Assembly (NCBI GenBank): GCA_001769195.1
Contig: MEOK01000017.1
Span: 28,957 to 92,956 of the forward strand
DNA length: 64,000 nt
Source: Bacteroidetes bacterium GWF2_40_14
GTDB lineage: Bacteria > Bacteroidota > Bacteroidia > Bacteroidales > UBA932
Reading direction: 5' to 3'
Under the pieces are notes generated by a model that saw nothing but the letters and a program-made list of their open reading frames with translations, did no database searches and was not told where the DNA came from. Positions 52,964 through 62,666 of this stretch are shown piece by piece. How positions within the stretch are numbered: position 1 is the stretch's first letter; each line of letters opens with the position of its first letter. The position numbers and the translations under genes are program-made.

Positions 52964-53878
52964 CTATCTTAATTTAATTCCGTCGTTGTCAAGAAACGCT
53001 TTTGAATCCTCTCTGTCAATGAAAAGTTGGGTTTTAAGGTCTTCTAATGATTCAAATCGTTTTTCATTCCTCATTTTTCCCGCAAACTCTATTTTGAGTG
53101 GCAAACCGTATATATCTTCATCAAAATCAAGGATATGTGTCTCAATTGAACGTTCGTTTCCCTGACCTATGGTTGGACGGGTACCTATGTTAGTAATGCC
53201 TCTGTATGTTTTGCCACTGTAATCTACCCAAACAGAATACACTCCATCGCCGGGTACAATCTTGAGAGGTTCGTACAATCTGATGTTTGCTGTGGGAAAA
53301 CCAATGGTCCTTCCAATTCTCAATCCCTCAACTACAACACCCTCAAGACCATATCTATATCCTAGCAGTGAATTTGCCTGTTCAATATTTCCCTGAAGCA
53401 GAAGCTCCCTTATTTTTGTAGAACTTATTTTGGGATATTTGTCATCGGCAGAGACCTCTTCTACTCTCACAGGGTTAATACCCAACTCTCTTGCTATTTC
53501 AAACATCTCCTGCTGTGTCTGATTGACATCGCATCCTACACGGTGATCATAACCAACTACTAAGGTTGATACCTGATATCTGTCTGAAAGATAATTTTTG
53601 AAGAATTCTCTTGTTGTCTGATTCGCAAAATCTTTGTCAAATGGCAAAACAACTACCTCGTCTATACCATAATTGATTAAAAGGTTCCTTTTTTCTTCTA
53701 GTGTAGTGAGTAACCTGAATTTTGCCGCATCCTGCTGCAATACTGCTCTTGGGTGTGGCCAGAAGGTAAAGACCAAAGATCTGCACCCTTGTTCACGGGC
53801 AAGTAAACAAACTTTGTTTATTACTGCCAGATGGCCCCTATGGACACCATCAAAAAATCCAGTGCTGCCTACAACCAT
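52964..53878 (-). CDS. ribF: Bifunctional riboflavin kinase/FAD synthetase RibF
   Basis: A protein of 304 residues: an N-terminal FAD synthetase domain with the nucleotidyltransferase motif GFFDGVHRGH near residue 7 and a C-terminal flavokinase domain with GRTIGFPTANI. It makes FMN and then FAD from riboflavin. An in-frame TGA 12 bp upstream rules out a longer start, so the N-terminus is about ten residues shorter than in many relatives. It overlaps the end of the glycogen phosphorylase gene by 10 bp. Confidence 0.93.
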   Translation of the reverse strand: MVVGSTGFFDGVHRGHLAVINKVCLLAREQGCRSLVFTFWPHPRAVLQQDAAKFRLLTTLEEKRNLLINYGIDEVVVLPFDKDFANQTTREFFKNYLSDRYQVSTLVVGYDHRVGCDVNQTQQEMFEIARELGINPVRVEEVSADDKYPKISSTKIRELLLQGNIEQANSLLGYRYGLEGVVVEGLRIGRTIGFPTANIRLYEPLKIVPGDGVYSVWVDYSGKTYRGITNIGTRPTIGQGNERSIETHILDFDEDIYGLPLKIEFAGKMRNEKRFESLEDLKTQLFIDREDSKAFLDNDGIKLR

Positions 53879-56800
53879 TTTATTAAATCAAAATCTTGTC
53901 TGTGTGGGAGTTTAGGGTTCTTTGCATATACTCTTCCGGCGAAATTGTATACTCCGGCGTTTTCCGGAAGCATTGAGCATCTGAATTTTGCCACTCCACT
54001 TGAATAACTGATAAAATCAAATTCATACTTGAACTGCATAACCATACGGTTATTATTATCTTGCTCTGCAAAAACCATCTCCACTCCAATATCTTCCGGT
54101 TTAAGATCTCCAATCTGAAGTTCAACTTCTGCTATATATTCATTCCCTTTAGATATTTCGGATTTAGAATTATCGGGCTTTATATAGCTTTTTACCTCTA
54201 TCAAAGGCCACTCCCTGCGAACCCTCTTTTTCCAGAATGCAAGTTCCCTTGCCATTGCATAGTCGTTTGCACGTATGGCTATGTTCCTTTCGGAGAGTGG
54301 GTTATAAAACTGCTTCTGATAATCGGTCATCATTCTGTTGGTTGTAAAGTTGGCCGCCACTTTCGCTATTGTATTCTTTATAACTTCTATCCAACCGACA
54401 GGTAATCCATCCTTCGGGTGCAACTTGTAAAACAACGGTGCTATCTCATTCTCCAGCATGTTGTAAATTGTAGCAGCATCCAGTTCATCCTGAAAGTTCT
54501 GATCTTCGTATGTCCTTTCCAAAGGGAGCGCCCAACCTGCACCCTCCTTATATCCTTCTACCCACCACCCGTCTAAAACTGAAAAGTGCATCACGCCATT
54601 CATTACTGCTTTCTCACCGCTTGTGCCGGATGCCTCGAGTGGCCTTGTAGGAGTGTTCATCCATACGTCTACCCCTTGAACAAGGTTCCTGGCTGTAGTC
54701 ATATCGTATCCCGGAATAAACATAATCTTGCCTATAAACCTTGGCATGAGTGAGACCTCTACAATTCTCTTTATTAGGTCCTGACCCGCCTTATCGGCAG
54801 GGTGTGCCTTGCCGGCAAACAAAAACTGAACAGGCTGGTTAGGATTGTTCACAATTTTGTCCAATCTGTCCAGATCGCGGAAAATAAGATGTGCCCTTTT
54901 GTATGTGGCAAATCTTCTGGCAAATCCTATTGTGAGAACATCTTCTCTTAGTGCCTCCTTTATTGCAATCAGATGGTGTGGGGCATAATGTGTATTTGTC
55001 GCAGGATCTGAAAGTGTATGTTTGACGAATTTTATGAGTCTGGTTCTGAGCTTACTCCTTACTGCCCAAATCCTGCTGTCGTCTACCTGATATATACCTT
55101 CAAAACATGATTTGTCGTAATTGTGTGTTGCAAAGTCGCTGCCAAAGGCATCTGCATGAATATCTTTCCATTCAGGTGCTGTCCAGGTTGAATAATGGAC
55201 CCCGTTGGTTACATAACTTACATGCAACTCTTCCGGAAGATACCCCGGCCATAGCGGTGACAGTATTTCCCGGCTTACCTTTCCATGCAGCCAGCTTACT
55301 CCGTTAACCTCCTGAGAGAGGTTGGCAGCAAGGTTGCTCATAGAAAATTTCTCCGATGGATTTGATGGGTCAATCTTCCCCAGAGCCATTAGAATTTCCC
55401 ATGAAATTTTTAATCTTTCCGGATAGTGTGCAATATAGCTTCTTAGCAAATCTTCAGGAAAAGAGTCGTGTCCGGCAGGAACAGGGGTGTGAGTTGTGTA
55501 GAGTGAAGATGACCTTACAACCTCCAGAGCCTCGGCAAAAGAGAGATTCTCATGTTGAATGAACTCCCTTAATCTTTCCAGACCAATGAATGCAGCATGG
55601 CCTTCGTTACAATGAAATACATCTGATCTCCTCTTAAGAGCCATTAATGCCCTTATTCCACCAATGCCCAGCAGAAGCTCCTGCTTGAGTCGGTTCTCCT
55701 GGTCCCCTCCATAAAGATGGTGGGTTACATACCTGTCTTCCGGCAAGTTATCCTCAAAATCTGTATCCATGAGTATTAACTCTGTTCTTCCAACATCTAC
55801 TCTCCAAAGACGCGCATTCAGGTTCCTGCCCGGAAGTGCAATACTAACAGTTGTCCAGTTGCCATCCTCATCTCTGACAGGTGTCGCAGGAATCTTCATG
55901 AAGTCCTGAGCCTCATAGTGTGCCACCTGATCGCCCTGTGCAGACAGAAGCTGTGTAAAATAACCATATCTGTAAAGAAGGCCGATCCCTGTCATAGGTA
56001 CCATCTTATCACTAGACTCTTTTAGATAGTCCCCTGCCAGAACACCAAGACCTCCTGAATAAATCTTCAGTGACCTGTCAAGACCATATTCCATGCTGAA
56101 GTATGCGATGCCTGGACCTTTCATCTTGTTTTTGCCATCCATGTACTCCTCAAAATGTTCAAACAGGGAGTCCATCCTTCTTAAAAACTTCTCATTCTTC
56201 TCCAGCTCCTGATATTTTTTAACAGAAATCCTGTCCAGCATCAATATGGGGTTTCCCAGACTGGATTTCCATAACTCTTCATCTATAAGCTTGAATATTT
56301 CAATAGCCTCCTGGTTCCAGCACCACCACAGATTTCTGGATATGATATCAAGTGCCTTGAGTCTTTCCGGCAGCTGCTTGTTTATTAAAATTCTTGCCCA
56401 GTTAGGTTTATTTGCGACATCTATTCTAAAGCTTACATGATCCTTTTCGTCTGTTAAAGAGGCAAATGACCCAATATTTGATGACAATTTTCCAATTGCC
56501 AGTGAATACGCTTCTTTATAATATATTATCTGATTCTCCCACAGGGCAATTGTTGAAATATCTCTTGCATTGTCGCGATAGGCAGACATACTGACAGCTG
56601 TTAGTCTGGAAATTTCCACAATTTTAACTGCTACTTCCTGAACTACGTTTTCATATCCATCGTCTTTCCTTTCTATAATATCAATGGCCGGATGTTTTTT
56701 ATGGTAATGGTCATTAACCCACAATCCGAATCCTGTAAGGCTTGTAGTTATTGTTGGAACCCTGAATGCAAGACTTTCCAGAGGTGTGTAGCCCCATGGT

Positions 56801-58107
56801 TCATAATATGAAGGAAAAATTGTAAGATCCAGACCAACCAGCAGATTGTAGTATGTAAGATTGAAAATACCATCGTTGCCATTTAAATAGGATGGCACAA
56901 AGAATACTTTAACTTTATCGCTACTCTTGTTGAAAAGGTATAGTTCCCTTATCTTTCTCATTACCGGATCAAGCTCCGGATCGTTAAGTGTATGTGTACA
57001 ATTTGTTGTATAGTCCGACTTGAAATTCATCTTATTGACAAGTTCCTTGTTTGGTCCGTTATGCCCTGCAGGTACGAAGATATATGCGATAACCTCTTTT
57101 GTGAGTGAGGTGTCGTTGTTTATCCTGCCAAGAGAGTCAAGGAAAATATCAATCCCCTTGTTTTTGTACTCATATCTGCCACTTATTCCAACAATAACTG
57201 CATCATCCTGTATTGCGCATCCGGACATTACAGAGGCCATCTCCAGAAGTCGTTTTCTGGCATAGTCATGAAATTTCTGATACTCATCTTCTTTTGGTGT
57301 AAAACTGTTCTCAAACCCGTTTGGGGTTACAATATCTACCTCTCTGCCAAGGAAATATTTGCACTCTCTTGCTGTAATGTCACTTACGGTTGTAAAGACA
57401 TCGCTTGTGCCTGCTGCAAGTTTTTCCAGTGAGTGTTTTGCCATAACATTGAACTCTTTGGCCTTCTCGTCAGGATTATATTGCATCATCGAACCGTAAA
57501 GAGGATTGTTATTGCTTGCCAGCGAACGTCCAAGGACGGTTGCATGCGTTGTAAATACAGTTGCAACAGGCAGGTTAATCGAATTCAGATAGAGAATGCC
57601 GGCCCCTGTCATCCATTCGTGGAACTGTGCCACTGCCTTTTGTCCGGGTGAAAGATTAAATCTCACATAACTCTCAATGACTTTTCCGGTTGCATATCCG
57701 AAAAGGGCCGATTCCACATAGTCCCACTGACCGCTGATTGAATCTAGTTTGTATTTTGTCCAGAATTCAGTAAGGATATCATCTTTTTTAGTGATGTAAG
57801 AGCTGAAATCAACTAAAACAGCGATTGGTGTACCGGCAACATTCCATCTGCCCACCCTTATCCTCAGCCCCTCTTCTGCTGCCTGGATCCTCCATGCTCT
57901 GAGTAAACCTGCGTCTTCTATGAATTCCGGGTTCTGTTCAATATCTCTCCAGACATCGGGGCCTATTAGTATATGGTTGTTTTTTAACTCTTTTGCTAAG
58001 TTTAATGCCTTTGTGGCTATAACCGTATGAATACCTCCTACCTTATTGCACACCTCCCAGCTTACCTCAAAAAGGCAATCTGGAGACACCATCGTTTTCT
58101 CTGACAT
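53869..58107 (-). CDS. Fused glycogen synthase-like / alpha-glucan phosphorylase
   Basis: A protein of 1412 residues. The N-terminal half (about 1-550) is a eukaryote-like glycogen synthase domain: FEVSWEVCNKVGGIHTVIATKA, then FFVPSYLNGNDG and SYYEPWGYTPLES. It is followed by a DUF3417 module (about 570-690; NLWWCWNQEA) and a GT35 phosphorylase domain (about 690-1290; GGLGVLAGDYLKE, the PLP-lysine region EASGTSGEKAVMNG). The C-terminal 120 residues are an Ig-like appendage. It probably couples chain extension from nucleotide-glucose with phosphorolysis of the same polymer. It lies 3 bp after the GH57 gene. Confidence 0.92.
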   Translation of the reverse strand: MSEKTMVSPDCLFEVSWEVCNKVGGIHTVIATKALNLAKELKNNHILIGPDVWRDIEQNPEFIEDAGLLRAWRIQAAEEGLRIRVGRWNVAGTPIAVLVDFSSYITKKDDILTEFWTKYKLDSISGQWDYVESALFGYATGKVIESYVRFNLSPGQKAVAQFHEWMTGAGILYLNSINLPVATVFTTHATVLGRSLASNNNPLYGSMMQYNPDEKAKEFNVMAKHSLEKLAAGTSDVFTTVSDITARECKYFLGREVDIVTPNGFENSFTPKEDEYQKFHDYARKRLLEMASVMSGCAIQDDAVIVGISGRYEYKNKGIDIFLDSLGRINNDTSLTKEVIAYIFVPAGHNGPNKELVNKMNFKSDYTTNCTHTLNDPELDPVMRKIRELYLFNKSSDKVKVFFVPSYLNGNDGIFNLTYYNLLVGLDLTIFPSYYEPWGYTPLESLAFRVPTITTSLTGFGLWVNDHYHKKHPAIDIIERKDDGYENVVQEVAVKIVEISRLTAVSMSAYRDNARDISTIALWENQIIYYKEAYSLAIGKLSSNIGSFASLTDEKDHVSFRIDVANKPNWARILINKQLPERLKALDIISRNLWWCWNQEAIEIFKLIDEELWKSSLGNPILMLDRISVKKYQELEKNEKFLRRMDSLFEHFEEYMDGKNKMKGPGIAYFSMEYGLDRSLKIYSGGLGVLAGDYLKESSDKMVPMTGIGLLYRYGYFTQLLSAQGDQVAHYEAQDFMKIPATPVRDEDGNWTTVSIALPGRNLNARLWRVDVGRTELILMDTDFEDNLPEDRYVTHHLYGGDQENRLKQELLLGIGGIRALMALKRRSDVFHCNEGHAAFIGLERLREFIQHENLSFAEALEVVRSSSLYTTHTPVPAGHDSFPEDLLRSYIAHYPERLKISWEILMALGKIDPSNPSEKFSMSNLAANLSQEVNGVSWLHGKVSREILSPLWPGYLPEELHVSYVTNGVHYSTWTAPEWKDIHADAFGSDFATHNYDKSCFEGIYQVDDSRIWAVRSKLRTRLIKFVKHTLSDPATNTHYAPHHLIAIKEALREDVLTIGFARRFATYKRAHLIFRDLDRLDKIVNNPNQPVQFLFAGKAHPADKAGQDLIKRIVEVSLMPRFIGKIMFIPGYDMTTARNLVQGVDVWMNTPTRPLEASGTSGEKAVMNGVMHFSVLDGWWVEGYKEGAGWALPLERTYEDQNFQDELDAATIYNMLENEIAPLFYKLHPKDGLPVGWIEVIKNTIAKVAANFTTNRMMTDYQKQFYNPLSERNIAIRANDYAMARELAFWKKRVRREWPLIEVKSYIKPDNSKSEISKGNEYIAEVELQIGDLKPEDIGVEMVFAEQDNNNRMVMQFKYEFDFISYSSGVAKFRCSMLPENAGVYNFAGRVYAKNPKLPHRQDFDLIKWL

Positions 58108-58110
58108 TTT

Positions 58111-59373
58111 TTATTTTTTAGATTTATTCTTAGGTTTTGTCTTTTCTGCAATTATTGTTCCAGTTTCAACCTCTTTTTCAGGAACTGTCTTGTCTACTCT
58201 TATCAGAAAATCGCTTACCACATTCATGTAGTTGATAAATGCTTCGTAAGGAGTATCATATGGATTGAAGTAATTGTGCACGGCTCCATCTGAGAAAAAC
58301 TTCGTACACATATAGTAAAAATGGTCGCTCTCCTGAAGTTTTCTGAAGTCGGCCAATAGAGAGGCATTGTTGGATGCCTTAACCTTTTTTTCAGCAGAAT
58401 ATATTTTATTGAATGCTTCGTTCTGAAGTTCATTCCCTAGCCATGCGCTTGTATCTCTCTCCTCATCTGCCCATGAAATTGCAAATGGTACATGAAGTGG
58501 AGCCACCGGCTGATGTTTTACACTAACCTCAGATGGTGTACAGAATTCAAAGTTGGAATTAGATAGTATTGCCTCGGGGAGATATTTGAGAAACTGAAAA
58601 ATACCCGATGATGCACTCTGATGCTCTCCAAATGTTTCATAATCCATGAAAAGATTGACAACCTCATCTTTTTCCAGTGAATTTGATAGCCAGGTTACAT
58701 ATTTGTCCGATGTGAGGGGCCATTTTGCCCATGACCTGTCAGAAAACCTGAATGCTATGTCGTCGCTTAGATTGAAATTCTTGAGCAATAATTTTAGCCT
58801 TGGGTTAATAGCGTTTGTATAAACATAGTTTGGACTCTTCCATCCCAGAATGTGCTTTGCTCCCTCTGTAAGCATTGCCGAAAATCCCATGTCTGCCACC
58901 ATTGCACCAATTTTGTCGGAATAGATCAGCTCCGTGTTCCTGAATACCTTTGGTTTCTTACCAAACAGAAGCTCAATGGTATTTGAATGCTGTATCACCT
59001 GTTCTTTAAACTCTTCAGGAGAGATAAGTGATGACAGACTGTGTGAATATGTCTCGGCAAGAAATTCCACGCACCCGGTTTTGGCAAGTTCCTTAAAACT
59101 ATCTATTACTTCAGGGGAATATCTTACAAATTGATCAAGTGCAGAACCCGATATTGAGTAAGCAATTTTGAAAGCACCTTTGTGTTGCCGTATCAGATCC
59201 AGCATCAGCTGGTTTGCAGGCATATAGCACCTTTCGGCTACTCTTCTCAATATTGTTTTATTTGCAAAATCGTCATAATAATGAGAATCCTTCCCTATAT
59301 CAAAAAAACGGTATACTCTCAATCTGTCCGGTTGATGTACTTGAAAATAGAAGCAAATAGTTTTTTTCATCAT
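58111..59373 (-). CDS. Glycoside hydrolase family 57 protein
   Basis: A protein of 420 residues: the GH57 region KTICFYFQVHQPDRLR at the start, EFLAETYSHSLSS with the presumed nucleophile Glu, RNTELIYSDKIGAMVADMGF, and FMDYETFGEHQ with the acid/base Asp. Family members are alpha-amylases or 4-alpha-glucanotransferases and branching enzymes. The position in a glycogen operon fits amylase-type action on the polymer. No signal peptide, so it acts in the cytoplasm. The C-terminus is lysine-rich. Confidence 0.93.
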   Translation of the reverse strand: MMKKTICFYFQVHQPDRLRVYRFFDIGKDSHYYDDFANKTILRRVAERCYMPANQLMLDLIRQHKGAFKIAYSISGSALDQFVRYSPEVIDSFKELAKTGCVEFLAETYSHSLSSLISPEEFKEQVIQHSNTIELLFGKKPKVFRNTELIYSDKIGAMVADMGFSAMLTEGAKHILGWKSPNYVYTNAINPRLKLLLKNFNLSDDIAFRFSDRSWAKWPLTSDKYVTWLSNSLEKDEVVNLFMDYETFGEHQSASSGIFQFLKYLPEAILSNSNFEFCTPSEVSVKHQPVAPLHVPFAISWADEERDTSAWLGNELQNEAFNKIYSAEKKVKASNNASLLADFRKLQESDHFYYMCTKFFSDGAVHNYFNPYDTPYEAFINYMNVVSDFLIRVDKTVPEKEVETGTIIAEKTKPKNKSKK

Positions 59374-59394
59374 AAATTGAATTTATGTTTTTTC

Positions 59395-60687
59395 TCAGAA
59401 TTTCGCTTTTTTAATTAGAGTTGCATAAATGTCTGCTACCCTTGCTGCCGCATTGTCCCACTTAAGCGAGTTTACCTCATCAAATCCATTTCTAACAGCC
59501 ATCTGAGAAATTGCGGGGTAAGAGAGTAAGGCATATATTGCATCTGCCATGGCATCAATATCCCAGAAATCCACTTTTATTGCATGATTCAGAACCTCTG
59601 CCACCCCAGACTGCTTTGAAATGATTGTAGGAACATTTGCCCTCATTGCCTCCAGAGGAGATATCCCAAAAGGTTCAGACACAGAGGGCATTACATAAAC
59701 ATCTGAATAAGCAAACATTCTCTGGACATCTGTCCCCTTTAAAAAACCAGTAAAATGAAAACGGGTTGAGATCCCAAGTTTTGCAACCCTTCTAATGGAG
59801 CGGTTGAGAAGGTCACCACTGCCTGCCATTACAAAGCGGACATCGGGGTACCTCTTAAGGACCTTGTTTGCTGCTTCAATGAAGTACTCTGGTCCCTTCT
59901 GGAATGTAATTCTGCCAAGAAATGTTACAATTTTGTCATCTATTCCTCTTGATACATCCATACTTTCCACACCTTGAAAATCCACGGCATTGTGTACCGT
60001 CACTACTTTGTCCGGATGAAGTCCGTATTTGCTTATTACAATATTTCTGGTGAGGTTGCTTACGGCAATAACCATGTCGGCCTCTTTCATTCCTAACTTC
60101 TCAAGTTCATATACCTCTGTGTTAATATTGCTTCCGCTTCTATCGAACTCTGTTGCATGTATGTGTACAACAAGAGGTTTGCCTGTAAGTTTTTTTGCTG
60201 CGACTCCTGCAAGATAGGTCAGCCAGTCATGGGCGTGAATTACATCAAAATCATATTTGAGTGCAATTTCTCCTGCAACCATTGCATATCTTGCAACCTC
60301 TTCCATAAGGTTGGCTCCGTATTTGCCTGAGAATTTGTATTTTTCTCCAAAATAGTGTTTATAGTCCTCTATCTGACCCTCTTTCTGCTCGGTTACCATA
60401 TTGGAAAACTGGACAGGATCAAGATATGGCACAAGGTTTGACCCAACTCTTAAAAACTGCACCTTCTCAAGGAAATCATTTACGTTTTTTACAGTCTCCT
60501 GAACAACAACTTCACTTGCATTTATTATTCTGACCGAACTCTGGTCTTCATCTCCCTCAGCAGAGGGCATTACAAACAACACCTCCACCCCATGGTTTGC
60601 CAGACCTTTAGTAAGGCCAAAACAGGCAGTTCCCAAGCCTCCTGATATGTGTGGAGGAAACTCCCATCCAAACATCAATACCCTCAT
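59395..60687 (-). CDS. Glycosyltransferase family 4, glycogen synthase-like
   Basis: A protein of 430 residues and a GT-B fold. MRVLMFGWEFPPHISGGLGTACFGLTKGL at the N-terminus resembles bacterial glycogen synthases, and the C-terminal domain has FLGRITFQKGPEYFIEA and PSVSEPFGISPLEAMRANVP with the donor-binding Glu. It probably transfers glucose from ADP- or UDP-glucose in glycogen initiation or extension. Its start overlaps the debranching gene stop by 4 bp. Confidence 0.9.
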   Translation of the reverse strand: MRVLMFGWEFPPHISGGLGTACFGLTKGLANHGVEVLFVMPSAEGDEDQSSVRIINASEVVVQETVKNVNDFLEKVQFLRVGSNLVPYLDPVQFSNMVTEQKEGQIEDYKHYFGEKYKFSGKYGANLMEEVARYAMVAGEIALKYDFDVIHAHDWLTYLAGVAAKKLTGKPLVVHIHATEFDRSGSNINTEVYELEKLGMKEADMVIAVSNLTRNIVISKYGLHPDKVVTVHNAVDFQGVESMDVSRGIDDKIVTFLGRITFQKGPEYFIEAANKVLKRYPDVRFVMAGSGDLLNRSIRRVAKLGISTRFHFTGFLKGTDVQRMFAYSDVYVMPSVSEPFGISPLEAMRANVPTIISKQSGVAEVLNHAIKVDFWDIDAMADAIYALLSYPAISQMAVRNGFDEVNSLKWDNAAARVADIYATLIKKAKF

Positions 60688-62615
60688 TGTTCAATCTTTT
60701 TATATTGTTCAATTAATCTCATCGATCTCAGAATGGCTGAGACAGAGTTTGCATAGGATGTACATCCGTGTGGCTGATATGGTGGGTCACCGTCATAAAC
60801 TTCTGAGATTGAGCCTATGCAATGTACTGCCAGATCCTCCTCAAATGCATTTATCAATTCTGTGGCTGTATTTAAAAACGCTGCTCCGTAGAGTTTCAGA
60901 GATGCCTCAATGTAGAACTGAAGCAGCCATACTCTCGCGGTTCCCTGATGATAAGCCATGTCTCTGGTATACTGGTCGCCATCGTATTCACCTTTGTAAT
61001 TAGGATTTCTTGGTGAGAGTGTCCTTATGCCTCTTGTTGTAAGCAAAACCTGTTTTACGTTCTGAAGTACTTTAGATTTAATTTCATCGCTTATTGGAGA
61101 ATAATCAAAGGCACAAGTGAAAAGCTGATTTGGACGGACATATTTGTTCTGACCTTCCGGACCTACGTAGTCGGCAAGATACTCTTTTGATTCAATCCAG
61201 AAAGCTTTTATGAAATTCTTCCGGATTTTTTCTTTTATTTCTGTCCAGTCATTTACAAATGCAATATCTCTGGTTTTGGGAGCCATCTCAAGAACAAAAC
61301 ATATAGCATTGTACCACAAAGAATTTAGCTCTACCTGATAACCGGCTCTCTCAGTAACCGGAACTCCACCTACGTATGCATCCATCCAGCTTGTGGCAAC
61401 GCCTCTCTCCTCTGCCCATAGAAGTCCGTTTTCATGCATTCTTACATTTGTTCGGCTACCATCTCTGTAAGAGCTGAGAATCTCCTTAAGCAACCCCATA
61501 TATATTTTCCACACTTTGGAACTGCCTCCCAATGCCTTTGCGTACTGCTGCAATGTCCAGAAAAACCAGAGTGGCACATCTGCTTTTTTATTTGTCTTAA
61601 CAAGATACTCGCCTCGATTTCTTACAATCGTATCTAAAACATCCCTGAATCTGGATATATCTCCGGTTGAATACCAGGTGAGACCGGGCAGAGATATGAG
61701 TGTGTCCCTCATGTTTTTGTCCAACCATGGATAACCTGCATATATACTGGTGTCTTCACCATCTTGAGTAATAAACTGATCGGCTGCTATCTGAAGGCAG
61801 CTTTCGAAACTGTCTCTGTGTCTCCTGCTTTTTATACTCTGAGCAAATTTCAGGGAGAGTTTTGCAGGATCCTCCTCCCTTGTGGATGCAGAAAATATTA
61901 TAGTCTGACCCTTTCTTATTGGCAACTCGAAGTAACCCGGTACAAAGAGATCTTCCTTTGACTCATATGCTCTCCTGCTCTCCTCATTGTACTCAATATT
62001 GTAATACCAGTCGGGGTTGGAGATAAATTCGCTTTTGACATTCATCTGAAGGTTAAGGTCGGGAAAGCCCTCATACATTCTGAAGCTTCTACCTTTTTCA
62101 ATTTCCCGGTATTTTGTATCTGCCCCAATATTTACTTTTGAAAGTGTATGAGCGTTCCTGAATGCAAGGAATGGCTTTAACCTGATAATTGTGGGCGAAT
62201 GTGCTTCAAGCAAAGTGTAGGTAATAAGTACCTGCTCCTCATTATTGCATAACATCACAACCTTTCTGAGAACAACTCCGCCTACATTGTATGTTATGGC
62301 GGCAACTTTGTCAATCTCAAAATTCCTTATGTACTTGTGACCCCTTGGTTCGTATATGTCTCCATATCTGTGAATTCCAAGATTGAATTCTTTTCCGTGC
62401 TGGACAAGTGTTTCATCTAGTGAGGATAGTAGTACAAATTTGTCTCCGCCAAAATTTGCTACAGGCACTACCAGAAGTCCGTGGTATTTTCTGGTATTGC
62501 ATCCTACAATGGTAGTATTCAGATATCCTCCGGCATGGTTTGTAGACAACACCTCACGTTTAAGTGAATACTCCAGGTTAACCAATTCCTCTTTATTAAA
62601 CTGTAAGTATGCCAT
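60684..62615 (-). CDS. Glycogen debranching enzyme (amylo-alpha-1,6-glucosidase type, GH133)
   Basis: A protein of 643 residues. The N-terminal beta-sandwich domain (about 1-270) opens LEYSLKREVLSTNHAGGYLNTTIVGCNTRKYHGLLV. The C-terminal (alpha/alpha)6 domain (about 290-640) includes AGYPWLDKNMRDTLISLPGL, WMDAYVGGVPVTERAGYQVELNSLWYNA with catalytic acid residues, and RDMAYHQGTARVWLLQFY. It hydrolyses alpha-1,6 branches of glycogen. It is followed with a 4-bp overlap by the GT4 gene. Confidence 0.93.
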   Translation of the reverse strand: MAYLQFNKEELVNLEYSLKREVLSTNHAGGYLNTTIVGCNTRKYHGLLVVPVANFGGDKFVLLSSLDETLVQHGKEFNLGIHRYGDIYEPRGHKYIRNFEIDKVAAITYNVGGVVLRKVVMLCNNEEQVLITYTLLEAHSPTIIRLKPFLAFRNAHTLSKVNIGADTKYREIEKGRSFRMYEGFPDLNLQMNVKSEFISNPDWYYNIEYNEESRRAYESKEDLFVPGYFELPIRKGQTIIFSASTREEDPAKLSLKFAQSIKSRRHRDSFESCLQIAADQFITQDGEDTSIYAGYPWLDKNMRDTLISLPGLTWYSTGDISRFRDVLDTIVRNRGEYLVKTNKKADVPLWFFWTLQQYAKALGGSSKVWKIYMGLLKEILSSYRDGSRTNVRMHENGLLWAEERGVATSWMDAYVGGVPVTERAGYQVELNSLWYNAICFVLEMAPKTRDIAFVNDWTEIKEKIRKNFIKAFWIESKEYLADYVGPEGQNKYVRPNQLFTCAFDYSPISDEIKSKVLQNVKQVLLTTRGIRTLSPRNPNYKGEYDGDQYTRDMAYHQGTARVWLLQFYIEASLKLYGAAFLNTATELINAFEEDLAVHCIGSISEVYDGDPPYQPHGCTSYANSVSAILRSMRLIEQYKKIEQ

Positions 62616-62666
62616 ATTCGAAATTATTAACGTTGCAAGATAACAAAAAAAAGTTACGAAATAATA

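Noticed and set aside
53869..58107. Two genes misassembled into one glycogen protein
   Set aside because: The reading frame is continuous with a DUF3417 linker between synthase and phosphorylase halves, and such fusions are known in Bacteroidota.
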